A stretch of DNA of 64,000 bases from Pseudanabaena sp. PCC 7367 (GTDB lineage: Bacteria > Cyanobacteriota > Cyanobacteriia > Pseudanabaenales > Pseudanabaenaceae), in NCBI RefSeq assembly GCF_000317065.1, contig NC_019701.1, positions 3,916,001 through 3,980,000 of the forward strand. The letters run 5' to 3'. Below, piece by piece: positions 25,515-34,753 of this stretch. The notes under the pieces are model-generated. The model searched no databases, was not told where the DNA came from, and saw nothing but the letters and a program-made list of their open reading frames with translations. Positions within the stretch are counted from its first letter, which is position 1. Every line of letters begins with the position of its first letter. The translations under genes were made by a program, and so were the position numbers.

Positions 25515-25868
25515 ATGGTCACAGATAGTAATTGGCATGAATAGACAAATAAATAATCTGTGCTATTGTCTGTGATCAAATTGGTACTAACTGGCTTGGC
25601 ATTAAATTGGCCGTAATAGCCGTAATAGATCCAACTTAATGTGATTTTGGCAGAATCAAAGCAAGCCGATCGTGGTGGTGTGAGAGTGGAGAGACAAAAT
25701 TTAAATATGGAGATCGTAATCTTGTTAAGACATTTGTTCCCTGACGTGATTACAATTGCCCATCATAATTTCAATGGTTGACTACCAGAGCCATTACCTA
25801 CATATACATATCTCTTGTGGCTGCCAACCAAGCCATTCCTAATTCAATCGCCCCGCGATTTATGAAAG
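25515..25868. other. Intergenic, no gene seen
   Basis: These 354 bases contain no recognisable gene. GCCGTAATA occurs twice in tandem near 25609-25626. A promoter for the next gene should lie here but no strong -35/-10 pair stands out. Confidence 0.35.
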
Positions 25869-26666
25869 ATGAAAACCAGTTACTCTCTTAAAACCCAACC
25901 AGAACTCAACCAGGCAGAGCGTCAAACCAGGTCAGCCATGATTGGCAAGCTAGCAATGGCGATCGCTATATTAATTCCTGGCTTAAGTGGCTTAGGTGAT
26001 TTAAGTATGGCACTGCCTGCTGCTGCCCAAAACACGGCCAATCAAGATCAGGCCCTAACCAGAGCCCTGTGCGATCGGCAATGGATTCAGGCCGCCCAAC
26101 TTGCAGAAGCTAAGGCCACTAGCATTAGTGATCCGCAACTGAAGCAGCAATGGCTCGACTACCGCGATCGACTGATGTCGGTTTCCAGAGGCTCATTGAC
26201 CTTTAATACGTCTGAGCTGGAGCAGCTTGGTTGCAATGTGAAATATAGTTTGGCGGGGACGGTGGTGTTTGAGCGATTGCAATCCAATGTACCATCAACC
26301 CTGGTGATCCAAAGTGGACGGCAATGCGTGGTGGTGTCTGGTCACATTGATGTGCAAGAAGGCGCACCGGTGGTGATCAAAGATGGCCAGGGTAATACAT
26401 TGGTGACCACGGAGCTAGGCCGGGGTAGCACCATGCCAGAGCGCTATAGCTATGAAAATTCGCGGATGGGTTCATCGGTACAATCGATCAATTGCCTGTT
26501 TGCCTTCAATGTGGGCGATCTGCCCAATGCTGATAGTTATACGATCCAGGTGGGCAATCGTGCCCCCCAGAGCTTTAGCCGCGACCTGATCCAGCAAAAT
26601 AACTGGCAGGTTGAGCTGCGGGTTAAAAATCCCGCTTTCATTACTAATGGTGGTTTGATTTATTAG
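25869..26666 (+). CDS. Secreted protein of unknown function
   Basis: A 265-residue protein with an extended N-terminus, a hydrophobic signal core (LAMAIAILIPGLSGLGDL) and a likely cleavage site after LPAAAQ. The mature protein has a short helical part (ALCDRQWIQAAQLAEAKA) and a beta-rich part with paired cysteines (LEQLGCNVKYS, GRQCVVVSGH, QSINCLFAF). I do not recognise the family. A later ATG at codon 24 would give a more typical signal peptide. Its 3' end overlaps the end of tilS by 23 bases, in convergent orientation. Confidence 0.7.
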   Translation: MKTSYSLKTQPELNQAERQTRSAMIGKLAMAIAILIPGLSGLGDLSMALPAAAQNTANQDQALTRALCDRQWIQAAQLAEAKATSISDPQLKQQWLDYRDRLMSVSRGSLTFNTSELEQLGCNVKYSLAGTVVFERLQSNVPSTLVIQSGRQCVVVSGHIDVQEGAPVVIKDGQGNTLVTTELGRGSTMPERYSYENSRMGSSVQSINCLFAFNVGDLPNADSYTIQVGNRAPQSFSRDLIQQNNWQVELRVKNPAFITNGGLIY

Positions 26667-27657
26667 GCTCTGAACCAGAATTAGGCTCGCTGCGTAGCCA
26701 GATCCAGGAATGTTCCACCTCCGCCCAGACATCACCAGGCAAAGGATCGGTGCGCGATCGCCTGGGGGCATAAATTAAACTCACCACTTTTTCAATCTGT
26801 TCAAAGTTTGGCGCTTTGGACAAGTGTTTTTGCAAGAACTGCCGGATTACCCGTCGTTGGAGTGCTTTAGGTAGATCACGCAGCTTGAGGCGATCGATGC
26901 GTGGTAATGCTTCTGGTTGCCATGCCTGGGTGGCCAGAGTTTCTAGTAATTCCACCTCATCCCTGAGGATCGCGGCAGTTTGAGCAAGGCTGCGTTCTAC
27001 TTGCGGATTAAAGTGTTGTTCTAGATAGGGGAGCAGTTCCAGGCGAATCCGATTGCGACTATGTTTAAGATCTTGGTTGGTGGCATCTTCCCAGATTGGC
27101 AAGCTCATCGCTTCACAAAAAGAGCCCGTTTGACTACGGCTAAATGACAGCAGCGGCCGCACCAGTAATATGCCCTGGCTTAGCTCCCGTTGCCAGCCCA
27201 GCGATCGCAAGCCATCACTACCACTACCCCGGATCGCATTATATAAAAAGGTTTCCGCTAGATCGCTGCGGGTATGCCCCGTTACGACATAGTTGTAATT
27301 TGTTTGCTGTGCCAATTCAATTAATTGACCATAGCGCCATTCCCTGGCGGTAGCTTCACTTGCTGGTGGGGTGGTGGCGGTGCGGAGCCAGAATGGTAAG
27401 CCCCAGTTTTTTGCCAAATTTGCAACATGCCTTGCATTAGCCTGGGAATCGCTCCGCCAGCGGTGATCACAATGGCCGATCGCCAATTGCCAATCCCAGC
27501 TTGCTTGCAGCTTGATTAATAGCTGTGCTAAGCAGAGAGAATCCTGACCACCGGAAACCGCAATCAAAATCTTTGCCCCATTTGGTAGCAGGGGCGGGGG
27601 CGATCGCAGGATCTCGCTCAGCTTCGCCGGTAATAATTTTGCAATTTTGCCGGACAT
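26644..27657 (-). CDS. tilS: tRNA(Ile)-lysidine synthase TilS
   Basis: TilS adds lysine to C34 of the tRNA-Ile with a CAU anticodon, changing its reading to AUA; it is essential in most bacteria. The PP-loop SGGQDS is at residues 35-40 within KILIAVSGGQDSLCLAQLL. Also present are GHCDHRWRSDSQANARHV, VVTGHTRSDLAETFLYNAIRGSG and LVRPLL, all typical. The length of 337 residues fits the short cyanobacterial form, which lacks the longer C-terminal domains of the Escherichia coli enzyme. Start ATG 27657. The 3' end overlaps the convergent secreted-protein gene. Confidence 0.93.
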   Translation of the reverse strand: MSGKIAKLLPAKLSEILRSPPPLLPNGAKILIAVSGGQDSLCLAQLLIKLQASWDWQLAIGHCDHRWRSDSQANARHVANLAKNWGLPFWLRTATTPPASEATAREWRYGQLIELAQQTNYNYVVTGHTRSDLAETFLYNAIRGSGSDGLRSLGWQRELSQGILLVRPLLSFSRSQTGSFCEAMSLPIWEDATNQDLKHSRNRIRLELLPYLEQHFNPQVERSLAQTAAILRDEVELLETLATQAWQPEALPRIDRLKLRDLPKALQRRVIRQFLQKHLSKAPNFEQIEKVVSLIYAPRRSRTDPLPGDVWAEVEHSWIWLRSEPNSGSEPNKSNHH

Positions 27658-27697
27658 GCGGTCTAGGCGTAAATAAGCAGATATCTAGAATAACAAA

Positions 27698-27730
27698 AAT
27701 AACAAAAGGGACAACACCTTGGCTGTCCCT
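27698..27730 (-). terminator. Rho-independent terminator, probably for acsF
   Basis: Read on the minus strand, AGGGACA and TGTCCCT pair around a 10-base loop (27707-27730) and are followed by TTTTGTTATTTTTGTT. This fits a Rho-independent terminator for the leftward acsF transcript, whose stop is 162 bases upstream. It also separates acsF from tilS. Confidence 0.7.
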
Positions 27731-27891
27731 AACGTAGATGAATAACTGTGGGTAAGTGACCTAGTAGTTTAGTGAGCTGAGGCAATCTTGCAATCTGCGT
27801 CAACTCACTTGCTCTAGTTTAGCTGCTAGTGGATTAATCTGGTGTAGCTCCCAGCATGAACTAAATGAACTAGTAAATTGTAAATTTAGAG

Positions 27892-28956
27892 TTAGAGTAC
27901 GGCTGCCTTATCCACATCGATCGGCTTGAGTAAATACATCGTCACGAATTGCCAACCATTAGCAACATAATGGGGCAAAGCTCTAAGTTTTTTGATTACC
28001 TTTGGTTGATTAGATTCCGCGATCGCCTTGAGCTTGCCATTGATCGCTACGCATTTTTCTAGACAACTCCAGAATTTGGGGTTTTCGAGATCCAGGATGA
28101 CTGGAAATGCTCTGGCAGATTCTTCATTGGTATCCCGCAACACTGCCTCGACGTATTGTTGGGTATCCAAGCCGATCGCTTCATAAAAATCAGAGCGATT
28201 GCAAATATCGTTGAGATACATGGTGGCAAACACCGACAGCAGGAAGAAACGACACCATAGCTTGGCACGCCAATCACTCACAAACTGCGGTTGGCTCTTC
28301 AGCAACAGGTTACAGAAATCACCATGACGGTTTTCATCCTGACACCAGTTCTCAAAGAATTTAAAAATAGGATAGATCCGATTCTCAGGATTCTTGGCCA
28401 GGTGTTGATGGATTTTGATATAGCGCCAGTAGCCGATCTTCTCGGACAAGTAGGTGGCATAGAAAATAAACTTGGGTGCAAAGTAAACATACTGCTTACT
28501 TTTTGATAGCACCGACAGATCGATTTGCAGATTAAAATCTGGCATTGCTTTATTCAAAAAGCCAGCATGTCTTGCTTCATCACGGCTCATTAGCGAGAAA
28601 CACTCTGCCATGAGCGGGCTTTTGTCTTTTAGTTTGACTGCAATCTCCTTGTAGAGCAAAAAGCCAGAAAATTCAGAGGTGCAAGAACCTTCCAAAAACA
28701 CCCTGAATGCTTGTTTGGTGCGATCGTCAAGGTGCTCCCAGGACTGATCAAAATCCTTGTCACGCCTGAAGTGACGGCGATTGTAGTCGGCTTTGAACTC
28801 TTCTAGGATCGCCTGATAGTCTGCTTCGCTATCAGTAATATCCATCTTTGCCATCGCTTCAAAATCAGTGGTGTAGAAGCGAGGTGAAAGAATGGTCTCC
28901 TTACGTCTTTGCGTGGATGGTGATTGCTGTGTTTCTTTTGTGGGGGTAGCTACCAT
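27892..28956 (-). CDS. acsF: Magnesium-protoporphyrin IX monomethyl ester oxidative cyclase (aerobic)
   Basis: AcsF forms the isocyclic ring of chlorophyll with O2. The protein (354 residues) is a di-iron ferritin-like oxygenase with carboxylate/His motifs DEARH at 126-130 and DENRH at 207-211, plus an [17 protein letters not shown] helix. [18 protein letters not shown] is characteristic of the family. It probably works at the membrane with Ycf54. Cyanobacteria often have two copies (ChlAI aerobic, ChlAII micro-oxic); I cannot tell which this is, and no heme-oxygenase or hemN gene accompanies it, which favours the aerobic type. Start ATG 28956. Confidence 0.96.
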   Translation of the reverse strand: MVATPTKETQQSPSTQRRKETILSPRFYTTDFEAMAKMDITDSEADYQAILEEFKADYNRRHFRRDKDFDQSWEHLDDRTKQAFRVFLEGSCTSEFSGFLLYKEIAVKLKDKSPLMAECFSLMSRDEARHAGFLNKAMPDFNLQIDLSVLSKSKQYVYFAPKFIFYATYLSEKIGYWRYIKIHQHLAKNPENRIYPIFKFFENWCQDENRHGDFCNLLLKSQPQFVSDWRAKLWCRFFLLSVFATMYLNDICNRSDFYEAIGLDTQQYVEAVLRDTNEESARAFPVILDLENPKFWSCLEKCVAINGKLKAIAESNQPKVIKKLRALPHYVANGWQFVTMYLLKPIDVDKAAVL

Positions 28957-29153
28957 AGACCTAAAAAAATCCTAGATTCAGATATATATCTTAGATGGGC
29001 AAATAGATATGCAAATGAGTGCGATCATTATATGACTGAGTTCTAGTCTATGAGTATTTACCCCTTTTGCCCATTAAGAAGCGTTAAGAAAGGATCTCAC
29101 TTCATAGAATGATACAAACCTGGTATAGAGATTAACTCATCCTTTTCCTATTC

Positions 29154-29720
29154 CTATAAACCTTCTAACGGCACACCCAAAAACTTAGCCAACTCGGCAG
29201 CACGATCTTCCAGCTTAGACAATGCCATTGGCTGACCAACCTGCGTAATCGGGATATCATTTTTACCCTTGACCCGAATGTAAAGCGCCCGCTTGGGATT
29301 GAGGCCATTGCGGATCTCAACCCGGATCGCTTGAATATCTTTTAGGTCATATTCAAAATCAATCTTGCGATTTTTGCCAGGATAGCCAAGCCGAAAAATT
29401 CTGGCTTTCTGGCTATTTTGATTAAATTCATTAAAGCCGCTACCCACATCTAGTACCACGATCGCCCAAAGATAGATATCCAGCAGGATTCCCGCTGCAC
29501 CATAGCCCGTCAGTGCCAAACCCTGGGGTACAAATTGTAGATCTGGTGTGGGGATCATTGGCAGCAGTGGCGTATGTAAATAGCTAGACAGCCCCGCCAG
29601 CAGAAAACCAATCGCGCCGATCGCCACAATAACGCCAAAGAAAATATTGCTGAAGCGCCGTGAGCCGACTATTTTGTAGTGCAAAATATTAGTATCATTG
29701 CCAGAGATTTCAGTTGCCAT
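29154..29720 (-). CDS. ycf4: Photosystem I assembly protein Ycf4
   Basis: Ycf4 helps assemble photosystem I at the thylakoid. The 188-residue protein has two transmembrane helices near the N-terminus (about 25-45 and 64-90) and the conserved YKIVGSRRFSNIFFG, FVPQGLALTGYGAAG, FRLGYPGKNRKIDF and ALYIRVKGKNDIP. The length and order match cyanobacterial and plastid Ycf4. Start ATG 29720, with a divergent gene 145 bases away. It lies upstream of acsF on the same strand but 197 bases apart, so separate transcription is likely. Confidence 0.95.
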   Translation of the reverse strand: MATEISGNDTNILHYKIVGSRRFSNIFFGVIVAIGAIGFLLAGLSSYLHTPLLPMIPTPDLQFVPQGLALTGYGAAGILLDIYLWAIVVLDVGSGFNEFNQNSQKARIFRLGYPGKNRKIDFEYDLKDIQAIRVEIRNGLNPKRALYIRVKGKNDIPITQVGQPMALSKLEDRAAELAKFLGVPLEGL

Positions 29721-29865
29721 ATTCTAAGTCTTGTCTTTTCTTTATGAGGTGCAGTAGGTGTAAATATGTCTGATTGCTATCTTAACGGTCAGCAACACTT
29801 TATCGATCGCAAATATACTTAAATAATTAGCCATATTAGCCGCAAACAGTGAAAGGTCAAAAATC

Positions 29866-30246
29866 ATGCTGCGCACGTTTGTATATATCTTGCTCTGGGT
29901 TTTGATCATGGGCGTTGCCATCTTTGCCAGCCAGAACCTGACCCTGGTAACGATCAAGCTGTTTATATTTGAATCGATTCGCTTACCGCTAGGCTTAGTT
30001 TTGGTTACTTGCGCTGGGGCGGGGGGCGTGGTGGCGACCCTTTGGCAGGTTAGTGCTAGAGCACAGCGTAGGCAATTTACCGATCGCGTTGGTAGCAAGC
30101 GGGTCAATGCCAGTCGGGGTAATGCGGCTAGTTTTGGCGATCGTAAATCCTCTTCTCGCTCTAAGCAGTCGCGTCAATCGAAGCAATCTGGTGGTGGTTG
30201 GGAGGATGACTGGCTCGATGGTAAGGATCAAGATGATTGGCTTTAA
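29866..30246 (+). CDS. LapA-domain (DUF1049) membrane protein
   Basis: Two transmembrane helices (MLRTFVYILLWVLIMGVAIFA and LPLGLVLVTCAGAGGVVATLW) flank the short NLTLVTIKLFIF strand typical of DUF1049/LapA-domain proteins. The remaining 60 residues are a basic, Ser-rich tail ending in an acidic, Trp-containing EDDWLDGKDQDDWL. In Escherichia coli LapA/LapB proteins act in envelope lipopolysaccharide assembly; the cyanobacterial role is not known. Start ATG 29866. It ends 11 bases before the convergent small gene. Confidence 0.75.
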   Translation: MLRTFVYILLWVLIMGVAIFASQNLTLVTIKLFIFESIRLPLGLVLVTCAGAGGVVATLWQVSARAQRRQFTDRVGSKRVNASRGNAASFGDRKSSSRSKQSRQSKQSGGGWEDDWLDGKDQDDWL

Positions 30247-30257
30247 TGATCACCACG

Positions 30258-30692
30258 CTAAAAAACGATCGGATTATTCTCTTTCCTAGCGGCGGCAATT
30301 AGTTCTCGAAAGCACTCAATAAAATATCTGACAAGAGAGTTTTCACGATCGTAATGTTCTTCAACATGATTTAGCTCGGCCTCAAGTTGATCAAGCTCAC
30401 TCACTGGAATTTCTCCATCATGGATTGCGTTGTAGACAATTTTATTCAGAATGATCGAGTTTTCCTGATCTAGTAAGGGAGTCATATGTTCACGCATATG
30501 GCCTACCGCAGACATATTACCGATCCGCTTACTAATAGCTTCAAAATACTCCAGCGGGAAGACGTATTCGTCCCAATAGTCATAGCTCACGTCGTATTCG
30601 CCTGTACGAGGATCCAATGTAAGAGGTACATCTTTAAGCTCTTCCCAGTTTAAGCTTTGCTTACTTTTGAAAACAAAAGCATCAAGTCCCAT
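30258..30692 (-). CDS. Soluble protein of unknown function
   Basis: A 144-residue acidic protein beginning MGLDAFVFKSKQ, an opening shared by several uncharacterised bacterial and phage proteins. It has aromatic-rich YDVSYDYWDEYVFPLEYFEAI and a C-terminal helix pair (LDQLEAELNHVEEHYDRENSLVRYFIECF). No catalytic motif is seen. Start ATG 30692. It lies alone between the LapA-like gene and the lipoprotein cluster. Confidence 0.65.
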   Translation of the reverse strand: MGLDAFVFKSKQSLNWEELKDVPLTLDPRTGEYDVSYDYWDEYVFPLEYFEAISKRIGNMSAVGHMREHMTPLLDQENSIILNKIVYNAIHDGEIPVSELDQLEAELNHVEEHYDRENSLVRYFIECFRELIAAARKENNPIVF

Positions 30693-31040
30693 CTTGTCTC
30701 AACCTTAAAAGACAGCAATATTAGAAATAATTCGCCGACCGCATCTTATTCCGATTGTAACCACAGATCATAAATTTAAACTCAAAGCCAAAGGCAACCT
30801 GATGCAGTGGATTTAGCCGATCGCAACCGAATCTAGGATGAGATATATTTGTAATAGTCGAATCCAGACGATCACAGCGATCGCAACCAATAGCTTAAGC
30901 CCAGCTTCAAAAAGCTAATTGCATATTTGATCCACATCCAGAACCTAAATACCCTCACCCAGAATACTTCTGGCTATTAATTAGATATTAAATATATTCA
31001 TCAATTATTAACTAAATTCATAACTAAATGGAGCAAGGCA
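30693..31040. other. Intergenic, no gene seen
   Basis: These 348 bases separate two divergent genes. Apart from AT-rich blocks before 31041 and one HIP1 octamer near 30878, I see nothing. Confidence 0.35.
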
Positions 31041-31727
31041 ATGCGGCATGTTTCCTTAGCGATCGCTAGTTTATTCCTAGCCGCGATCGGCGGAGCCTGT
31101 AGTAATAATTCAACTAGTAATAGTGCGACTAATGCGGCCAATTCAAACCTTGAGCAGGCCACCGAGCAAACAAGCACCCAATCAGGGGCAACCTATTTTG
31201 AAGAACCAGTGCTGGTATTAAACCAGACCTCGCCACAAGCCCTGGGCATTGAGCGATCCAGATCGCCCCGATCGCCAGGACTAACCACGCCCACCGACAA
31301 AAAACAACGCCAGGCCGAGCTAGACGTGCGTCTTGACTATCCCAGCGAACTCAGCCGCGATCCCTTTGCTACCGCTCCTGGCTTAACCCGATTACCCGAA
31401 GTAGTGATCCCAGACCCGATCGATATTCCAGTCCCTCCACCGCCAGCCAGACCACCCCAACCAAGCCCCAGCAATCGCACCGCCTATACCCCACCGCCCC
31501 AGGCCACAGCGCAGGTAATCGAAGTTTCGGGTGTGGTGGAAATTGGTGGCAGACGCTATGCGATCGTGACCATTCCTGGTGATATTAGCTCGCGGTATGT
31601 GACTGTCGGCCAGCGGATCGCCAGTGGCCAGGTATTGGTCAAGCGGATCGAAATGAGTACCTATCCGCGCGTGATTTTGCAGCAAAATGGCCGTGAATAT
31701 GCCCACTCGGTCAAGTTGGGAATTTGA
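31041..31727 (+). CDS. PilP/GspC-like lipoprotein, paralogue 1 of 3
   Basis: A signal peptide ends in the lipobox IGGAC with Cys20. A long Ser/Asn/Thr/Gln-rich linker leads to SRDPFATAPG (RDPF at 106-109), a Pro-rich stretch, and a C-terminal beta domain at about 158-226: VIEVSGVVEIGGRRYAIVTIPG, YVTVGQRIASGQVLVKRIE and RVILQQNGREY. RDPF plus such a small beta domain is the layout of the type IV pilus inner-membrane lipoprotein PilP and of GspC. The likeness is by eye and not proven. Two paralogues follow on the same strand. ATG 31041 follows GGAGCAAGGCA; a 348-base gap precedes it. Confidence 0.75.
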   Translation: MRHVSLAIASLFLAAIGGACSNNSTSNSATNAANSNLEQATEQTSTQSGATYFEEPVLVLNQTSPQALGIERSRSPRSPGLTTPTDKKQRQAELDVRLDYPSELSRDPFATAPGLTRLPEVVIPDPIDIPVPPPPARPPQPSPSNRTAYTPPPQATAQVIEVSGVVEIGGRRYAIVTIPGDISSRYVTVGQRIASGQVLVKRIEMSTYPRVILQQNGREYAHSVKLGI

Positions 31728-32078
31728 TTGTGGTTGATTGAAATTCAAAGAACTTGTTCTAAGCTGTGTTTGGCTAAGTTGTTTTACACATATTTAGACA
31801 TGCTAATTTTAGGCAAAAAATTCAAATTGTCAATCGCCAACTTTTAGTGACATATTCTGGCAAAATCAGATCTTGATTCAGGCAATACCTGGCTAGACCA
31901 GGCAAAATGCGCCAACGTCAGGGAAAGAGCGCAATAGAAAATTAATTGCCAAATTCGCCCAGAAGACGTAAAATCTTATCGCATTAGAGAAGAGATAAGT
32001 ATGTATGGCTAGTGGTTTTGCCAAACATAACTTTTGATTGGTGGTTATGACATATATAAATGTCATTGGAGGAGTTCA
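31728..32078. other. Intergenic between paralogues 1 and 2
   Basis: No gene is seen in these 351 bases. GGAGGAG at 32068-32074 is a strong ribosome-binding site for the ATG at 32079. The region is long enough for a separate promoter, so the three paralogues may be transcribed independently. Confidence 0.4.
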
Positions 32079-32891
32079 ATGCGAATAATTTATCTAGCTG
32101 GCATTTCAGCTATTATTGCGGTGGCAACGGTTGCCTGTGGCGATCGTCCGCCTAAAAGCTCTACGGATTTCTTTGCCGCAACTGATCAGCCAGACTTAGT
32201 TGATCCCAGTTCCGCTACAACCATATCCGGATCAGCTAATACTAGCGTCGGTAATTCTAGAAATACTAAAACAGATTCAGAAACCTCAGAGACCTCAGAA
32301 ACCTTTGATCAGGCCTTCCTGGGTGACCTGACTGAAACAACTTCTAAGCAAGAGCGTAAGCAGCTACTTAGCGATCGCCAAAAAATGGTCGATCAACTTA
32401 CCAGCCAGCCAAAACAGTCGGAATCAGCAACACAATCAGAGGATAGCGAAGTTTTCACCACCACTACAGTAGTTGAGCGTGATCCCTTTGCACCAATTCC
32501 CGGCAGTGTTAAACCATTGGCCGAAGTATTGGCGGAAACCAGGCCGCAACTGCCACAACTATCTGTCAATCAGCCGCCCGCAGTGCCGATTGCGCCACCG
32601 ATCGCGCCGATCGTGGTCGATCCAGTGGCCGAAGCCAGAGCCGTCCAGGTAACTGGTGTGGTGGAGCTTAATGATGGCAAATATGCGATCGTGTCTGTGC
32701 CTGGTGAAAGTAGCACCCGCTATGTCAAAGAAGGACAAATGTTAGCATCCCAAATTTTAGTCAAACGGATCGAGCTTTCCAGTCCACCGGCAGTGATCCT
32801 CCAACAAAAAGGCATTGAGGTGCGCCATAGCGTGGGACAATTCCTGAGTCAGATCTACCAAAACCAAGTAGTAAGCCAGGATCTTGGTTAG
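32079..32891 (+). CDS. PilP/GspC-like lipoprotein, paralogue 2 of 3
   Basis: Signal peptide with lipobox TVAC, Cys20 exactly as in both paralogues. The linker (about 21-130) is Ser/Thr/Gln-rich and includes a repeated ETSETSETF. VERDPFAPIPG puts RDPF at 134-137, followed by a Pro-rich segment and the C-terminal domain at about 188-253: AVQVTGVVELNDGKYAIVSVPGE, YVKEGQMLASQILVKRIE and AVILQQKGIEVRHSVG. I prefer ATG 32079 because of the strong GGAGGAG upstream; an in-frame ATG at 32034 would ruin the signal peptide. A short tail (FLSQIYQNQVV) follows the domain, absent from the others. Confidence 0.75.
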   Translation: MRIIYLAGISAIIAVATVACGDRPPKSSTDFFAATDQPDLVDPSSATTISGSANTSVGNSRNTKTDSETSETSETFDQAFLGDLTETTSKQERKQLLSDRQKMVDQLTSQPKQSESATQSEDSEVFTTTTVVERDPFAPIPGSVKPLAEVLAETRPQLPQLSVNQPPAVPIAPPIAPIVVDPVAEARAVQVTGVVELNDGKYAIVSVPGESSTRYVKEGQMLASQILVKRIELSSPPAVILQQKGIEVRHSVGQFLSQIYQNQVVSQDLG

Positions 32892-33036
32892 CTGGTTAAC
32901 TAAACGATTTACTTGGGCGATCGATTGGATTGATGAATCAGAATATGCGAAAGATTTAAATGGATTAGAATTGAAGTAATGGCGTGAGGGTGGCTCTAGC
33001 AGAGATCTAATAAACAGGTATAACAGGAGTAGAGCA

Positions 33037-33798
33037 ATGCGTACTTTTTATCTAGCAGGAACGATGGCGGTGTTAACCGCACTATTAGGGGCATGTACCA
33101 CAAATTCGATCGAAAATGCCGGTGACCAGCTTTCCATGAGCGATCCCCTGGCTCCAACCGAAGAAACCCCAGCCGAAGAAGTTCCTGCCGCCACCGCCCC
33201 CACCGCAACGGAGCAGCCATTATTCACCCGACCAGTAGTAAGCGGGGTGCAGCTAATTCCACCGACGGATAAACAAGAAGTCCAACAGGAACTAAACCAA
33301 AAAATTAGTGGTAATTCCACCGTACGCGATCCTTTCCTGACTATTCCTGGTACTGTGCCTTTGCCAGAGCTACCCCAGGCCAATCCAACTCCACCTCCAA
33401 ATGTGCTGAGACCAAGCGGTCCTACAGTAACGGTTGCAGAACCAACTTTGCCTATCCCCACAGAAGCCAGAGCGGTTGAAGTTAGCGGTGTGATTGAAAT
33501 AGGCGGTGAGCAATATGCGATTATTGCTGCCCCCAATGAACCCACCACCAGATATGTGAGAGCTGGACAAAGGGTGGCGGGGAATCAAGTTTTGGTAAAA
33601 CGGATTGTAACGTTTGGTACGCCCGTGGTGATCCTAGAGCAGTATGGCGTGGAAGTGACCAGGCCGATCGGCGAAAAGGTTGCAGCAGCGCCAAATAGCA
33701 ATTCACCGACCAATGCCCCGAATGCGCCTCAAACCAATCGACCAGCACCTGGGGTAATCTTACCGCCACCAACTGCTACCTCACCGTTGCTGCCATAG
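33037..33798 (+). CDS. PilP/GspC-like lipoprotein, paralogue 3 of 3
   Basis: Lipobox LLGAC with Cys20. The linker is Glu/Pro/Ala/Thr-rich. VRDPFLTIPG puts RDPF at 97-100, then Pro-rich spacer and the C-terminal domain at about 146-212: AVEVSGVIEIGGEQYAIIAAPNE, YVRAGQRVAGNQVLVKRIV and PVVILEQYGVEVTRPIG. A 40-residue Asn/Pro-rich extension follows. All three copies have ATGCG at the start and a conserved domain over a divergent linker, which points to old duplication. A terminator-like hairpin closes the cluster. Confidence 0.75.
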   Translation: MRTFYLAGTMAVLTALLGACTTNSIENAGDQLSMSDPLAPTEETPAEEVPAATAPTATEQPLFTRPVVSGVQLIPPTDKQEVQQELNQKISGNSTVRDPFLTIPGTVPLPELPQANPTPPPNVLRPSGPTVTVAEPTLPIPTEARAVEVSGVIEIGGEQYAIIAAPNEPTTRYVRAGQRVAGNQVLVKRIVTFGTPVVILEQYGVEVTRPIGEKVAAAPNSNSPTNAPNAPQTNRPAPGVILPPPTATSPLLP

Positions 33799-33847
33799 AT
33801 TTGCTTGCTTGTTTTAGCTAAAAAGTTGCCTGCCATAGCAAAAAGAT

Positions 33848-33901
33848 AGCTAGCTGTGCTTTAGGGTTTACCAACAACCTTAGCCATCAGCTAGCTTTTT
33901 T
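33848..33901 (+). terminator. Terminator-like hairpin after lipoprotein cluster
   Basis: AGCTAGCTG (33848-33856) and CAGCTAGCT (33888-33896) pair perfectly around a 31-base loop and run into TTTTTT. It lies 50 bases after the third lipoprotein stop. The long loop is unusual but the arrangement fits a Rho-independent terminator. Confidence 0.55.
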
Positions 33902-34219
33902 ATTGCCTAAAATTATGGAAATTATGGCAAACGTGGGTAGTTGGGAAGGACATGATCGATACTTAATCAAGGCACTATTTCTAATCGATTAGAAACCTTG
34001 GCTGTTGTCCTATGTCCTAACCCAATCTTTGATTGATATAGCTCAGGAGTCAATATCAATCACCAACATCCAGGCGATCGCCCGATGACTAATCTCAATT
34101 GCTAACCTGATTATTAATGATTAATCAGTAGTCCGTAGCAATATCCTGAGTAATTATTAAGATTATTAAGTAATTGAATCGGGATGAAATGCCTATTTAC
34201 ACCTACCTAATTACCTAAT
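33902..34219. other. Intergenic downstream of infC, no gene seen
   Basis: These 318 bases between convergent genes are AT-rich with one GCGATCGC near 34075. I see no gene and no clear terminator for infC. Confidence 0.35.
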
Positions 34220-34753
34220 TTACTTACCCTCTGTCTTTTTGGGTGCCATCAGCATAGTCATATTACGGCCTTCACGCTTGGGAGCCTGTTGGATATCCGC
34301 TACTTCCATCAGATCGTTCGCCATCCGATTGAGTAGATCTTCAGCCAAATTGACATGCTGAATTTCTCGACCCCGAAACATCACCGTAGCTTTGACTTTG
34401 TCGCCACCTTTTAAAAACCGCGAGGCATGATTGATCCGCACTTGATAGTCATGCTCATCGATCTTGTAGCGCATCTTCACTTCCTTGAGATCAGCGGTAT
34501 GCTGTTTTTTACGGGCTTCGCGCTCTTTTTTCTCTTTCTCAAACTTGTACTTGCCGTAATCCATGATCCGGCAAACTGGTGGATCAGCTTTATCGCTGAC
34601 CAGCACTAAATCCAGTTCCCGCTCATCTGCAATCGTCATCGCTTCCTGGGGCGGCATAATGCCTAGTTGCTCCCCATCCGCACTAACTACACGAATTTGG
34701 GGAAACTTGATGCGTTCATTGATGGTAGGGAGATCTCGCTTGGATTTCTTCAT
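34220..34753 (-). CDS. infC: Translation initiation factor IF-3
   Basis: IF-3 keeps ribosomal subunits apart and checks initiator tRNA pairing. The 177-residue protein has the N-domain [23 protein letters not shown]...ALV-type start, the basic linker [19 protein letters not shown] and the C-domain [25 protein letters not shown] and [12 protein letters not shown]. Start ATG 34753, not the rare AUU used for autoregulation in Escherichia coli. rpmI and rplT are not adjacent. The 845 bases upstream carry no gene. Confidence 0.97.
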   Translation of the reverse strand: MKKSKRDLPTINERIKFPQIRVVSADGEQLGIMPPQEAMTIADERELDLVLVSDKADPPVCRIMDYGKYKFEKEKKEREARKKQHTADLKEVKMRYKIDEHDYQVRINHASRFLKGGDKVKATVMFRGREIQHVNLAEDLLNRMANDLMEVADIQQAPKREGRNMTMLMAPKKTEGK

